Both the position numbers and the translations under genes were made by a program. Positions 61,936 to 64,000 of a stretch of DNA of 64,000 nucleotides are shown in pieces. Every line of letters begins with the position of its first letter. Position 1 is the first letter of the stretch. Source of the stretch: Pseudomonas fluorescens HK44 (lineage in GTDB: Bacteria; Pseudomonadota; Gammaproteobacteria; Pseudomonadales; Pseudomonadaceae); NCBI RefSeq assembly GCF_000217955.3, contig NZ_AFOY02000007.1, positions 124,001 to 188,000 on the forward strand, written 5' to 3'. Below the pieces are notes generated by a model that made no database searches, had not been told where the DNA came from, and was given only the letters and a program-made list of their open reading frames with translations.

Positions 61936-63021
61936 GTGAGCAAACGAGCCTATAACTTCTGCGCAGGTCCTGCTGCGCTGCCTGAAGCTGTCCTGTTGCG
62001 TGCCCAGTCGGAATTGCTCGACTGGCATGGCAAGGGTCTCTCGGTCATGGAAATGAGCCATCGCAGCGATGAGTTCGTGTCCATTGCGACCAAGGCCGAG
62101 CAGGATCTGCGTGACCTGCTGAATATCCCCTCGAACTATAAAGTACTGTTTCTGCAAGGCGGCGCCAGCCAGCAATTTGCTCAGATTCCTCTGAACCTGT
62201 TGCCGGAAAACGGCAAGGCCGACTATATCGATACCGGTATCTGGTCGCAGAAAGCCATTGAAGAAGCGCAGCGCTACGGCCACGTCAACGTTGCCGCTAC
62301 CGCCAAGCCTTACGACTATTTCGCAATTCCCGGTCAGAACGAATGGAAGCTGTCGCAAGACGCAGCCTACGTGCACTACGCACCGAACGAAACCATTGGT
62401 GGCCTGGAATTCCAGTGGATTCCGGAAACCGGTGATGTTCCGCTGGTCGCCGACATGTCGTCGGACATTCTCTCGCGCCCTGTGGATATCTCGCGTTTCG
62501 GCATGATCTACGCCGGAGCCCAGAAAAACATCGGCCCGAGCGGCATCGTCGTCAACATCGTGCGCGAAGACCTGCTGGGTCGCGCCCGTTCGTTCTGCCC
62601 GACCATGCTTGACTACAAGGTCGCGGCCGACAACGGCTCGATGTACAACACCCCGCCGACACTGGCCTGGTACTTGTCCGGTCTTGTGTTCGAATGGCTG
62701 AAAGAGCAGGGTGGTGTTGAGGCCATTGGCAAGCTCAATGAGGTCAAGCAGCGCACGCTCTACAACTTCATCGATGCTAGCGGCTTGTACAGCAACCCGA
62801 TCAACAAGGCTGACCGCTCGTGGATGAACGTGCCGTTCCGTCTGGCTGACGATCGCCTCGACAAGCCGTTCCTGGTCGGTGCCGAGGCGCGCGGTCTGCT
62901 GAACCTCAAGGGTCACCGTTCGGTAGGTGGCATGCGTGCCTCTATCTATAACGCCGTCGACATCAACGCAGTCAATGCGCTGGTGGCGTACATGGCAGAG
63001 TTCGAGAAGGAACACGGCTAA
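61936..63021 (+). CDS. serC: Phosphoserine aminotransferase
   Basis: Converts 3-phosphohydroxypyruvate to phosphoserine and also acts in pyridoxal phosphate synthesis. The 361-residue fold-I aminotransferase starts at GTG (61936), giving [16 protein letters not shown]. It contains [26 protein letters not shown] and the PLP Lys in [12 protein letters not shown], and ends [15 protein letters not shown]. Its stop codon overlaps the pheA start (TAATG), indicating coupled translation. Confidence 0.97.
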   Translation: MSKRAYNFCAGPAALPEAVLLRAQSELLDWHGKGLSVMEMSHRSDEFVSIATKAEQDLRDLLNIPSNYKVLFLQGGASQQFAQIPLNLLPENGKADYIDTGIWSQKAIEEAQRYGHVNVAATAKPYDYFAIPGQNEWKLSQDAAYVHYAPNETIGGLEFQWIPETGDVPLVADMSSDILSRPVDISRFGMIYAGAQKNIGPSGIVVNIVREDLLGRARSFCPTMLDYKVAADNGSMYNTPPTLAWYLSGLVFEWLKEQGGVEAIGKLNEVKQRTLYNFIDASGLYSNPINKADRSWMNVPFRLADDRLDKPFLVGAEARGLLNLKGHRSVGGMRASIYNAVDINAVNALVAYMAEFEKEHG

Positions 63022-64000
63022 TGTCTGAGCAAGAACTCAAGGCACTGCGCCTGCGCATCGATGCTCTGGACGAAAAAATCCTCGAGCTGATCAGTGAGCG
63101 TGCGCGCTGCGCCCAGGAAGTCGCGCGAGTAAAGATGGCCACGCTGGCCGAAGGCGAAGTGCCGGTGTTCTATCGTCCTGAGCGTGAAGCTCAGGTGCTC
63201 AAGCGCGTAATGGAGCGCAACCAGGGGCCGCTGGGCAACGAAGAGATGGCGCGGTTGTTCCGTGAAATCATGTCCTCATGCCTGGCGCTCGAGCAGCCGC
63301 TGAAAGTGGCCTACCTCGGCCCTGAAGGCACCTTCACTCAAGCGGCGGCCATGAAGCACTTCGGTCACGCGGTGATCAGCAAGCCTATGGCGGCGATCGA
63401 CGAAGTGTTCCGTGAAGTGGCTGCCGGTGCGGTGAACTTTGGCGTGGTGCCTGTGGAAAACTCCACCGAGGGCGCAGTCAACCACACCCTTGACAGCTTC
63501 CTCGAACACGACATGGTTATCTGTGGCGAAGTCGAGTTGCGCATTCACCACCACTTGCTGGTGGGTGAAAACACCAAGACCGACAGCATCAGCCGCATTT
63601 ATTCCCATGCCCAGTCTCTGGCGCAGTGCCGCAAGTGGCTGGACGCTCATTACCCGAACGTCGAGCGCGTGGCAGTTTCGAGCAACGCCGAAGCGGCCAA
63701 GCGGGTCAAGGGTGAGTGGAACTCGGCGGCGATTGCCGGCGACATGGCGGCAGGCTTGTACGGTTTGACCCGTCTGGCCGAAAAAATCGAGGATCGCCCG
63801 GACAACTCCACTCGATTCCTGATGATCGGCAGCCAGGAAGTGCCACCGACCGGCGACGACAAGACCTCGATCATCGTCTCGATGAGCAACAAGCCCGGCG
63901 CGCTTCACGAGTTGCTGGTGCCGTTCCATGACAATGGCATCGACCTGACGCGAATCGAAACCCGTCCATCGCGCAGCGGCAAGTGGACCTACGTGTTCTT
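63021..64000 (+). CDS. pheA: Chorismate mutase/prephenate dehydratase P-protein (3' end beyond window)
   Basis: Bifunctional enzyme of phenylalanine synthesis using chorismate made by AroC. The visible 326 residues include the AroQ chorismate mutase domain ([28 protein letters not shown]), the prephenate dehydratase domain (VAYLGPEGTFTQAAA, PVENSTEGAVNHTLD, DNSTRFLMIG) and the beginning of the ACT regulatory domain (TSIIVSMSNKPGALHELL and the ETRPS phenylalanine-binding motif). The last residues run off the window, so only the ACT end is missing. It is coupled to serC by the TAATG overlap. Confidence 0.96.
   Translation, partial: MSEQELKALRLRIDALDEKILELISERARCAQEVARVKMATLAEGEVPVFYRPEREAQVLKRVMERNQGPLGNEEMARLFREIMSSCLALEQPLKVAYLGPEGTFTQAAAMKHFGHAVISKPMAAIDEVFREVAAGAVNFGVVPVENSTEGAVNHTLDSFLEHDMVICGEVELRIHHHLLVGENTKTDSISRIYSHAQSLAQCRKWLDAHYPNVERVAVSSNAEAAKRVKGEWNSAAIAGDMAAGLYGLTRLAEKIEDRPDNSTRFLMIGSQEVPPTGDDKTSIIVSMSNKPGALHELLVPFHDNGIDLTRIETRPSRSGKWTYVF

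Noticed and set aside
61801..63015. A 404-codon minus-strand frame across serC and the end of gyrA
   Set aside because: It is a shadow of two well-supported genes and has no recognisable domain.
1..64000. tRNA or rRNA genes
   Set aside because: I saw no CCA-type tRNA cloverleaf or rRNA signature on either strand by eye. A covariance-model scan would be decisive, but none could be run.

Overview
The window looks like a chromosomal segment of a Pseudomonas from the fluorescens group. The evidence is the GC-rich coding sequence, many copies of the fluorescens-type REP palindrome, a CsrA/RsmA-family paralogue, a MupP-type phosphatase, and gene orders that I recall from P. aeruginosa PAO1 (pheA-serC-gyrA-mtnA-mtaD-ubiG-mupP-yciK, and fumC-DUF2059-bolA-trhO-DsbA-ABC-GGDEF/EAL). 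This assignment rests on recognition, not on a database search.

Layout. From 1 to 10.1 kb lies a purine-catabolism region. A leftward operon (puuE-uraD-alc-allA-puuD-NCS2 permease) and a divergent uraH encode the full route from urate to glyoxylate. A separate AzgA-like purine permease follows. An IS1111-type element and a LysE exporter sit between them. From 10.4 to 17.4 kb come a MarR regulator/aminotransferase pair, an IS110-type element, glutaredoxin, folE, an Smr protein, an isochorismatase-like protein and prmB. From 17.5 to 32.7 kb come aroC, an MFS transporter, the methionine-salvage genes mtnB-mtnD-mtnC, a small LuxR-type HTH protein, a decayed acyl-CoA synthetase, an ankyrin protein, speE, an LtaS-like sulfatase, an SDR, a YnfA-like protein, csrA and a YheU-like gene. 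From 32.8 to 38.6 kb come mnmC, polyphosphate:AMP phosphotransferase, a thiolase pseudogene and an EamA transporter. From 40.1 to 49.8 kb lies the fumC to TenA-like block, bracketed by two identical-orientation IS1111-type copies. From 51.2 kb to the end come a GGDEF protein, yciK, mupP, ubiG, mtaD, mtnA, a fourth IS1111-type copy, gyrA, serC and the start of pheA.

How genes connect. SpeE makes methylthioadenosine. MtaD, MtnA, MtnB, MtnC and MtnD are steps of its recycling to methionine, but they lie in two clusters 33 kb apart. AroC and PheA are consecutive parts of aromatic amino-acid synthesis. TTGTATACAA-like palindromes upstream of both purine transcription units suggest one shared regulator, and a RutR-like box precedes the second permease.

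The most interesting system is the relationship between REP palindromes and two different IS110-family transposons. One element (12180-13359) splits a REP arm at a CT dinucleotide. Its 5' noncoding end folds into two hairpins whose loops carry short matches to both halves of the REP target and to both ends of the element, which is the arrangement expected of a bridge RNA. A second element is present in four copies. All four dock on the edge of a REP in the same orientation, and its 3' noncoding end carries a nine-base complement of the REP edge. The copies at 6.6 and 57.5 kb carry shared single-base indels, so either they are dead copies or the sequence there is imperfect.
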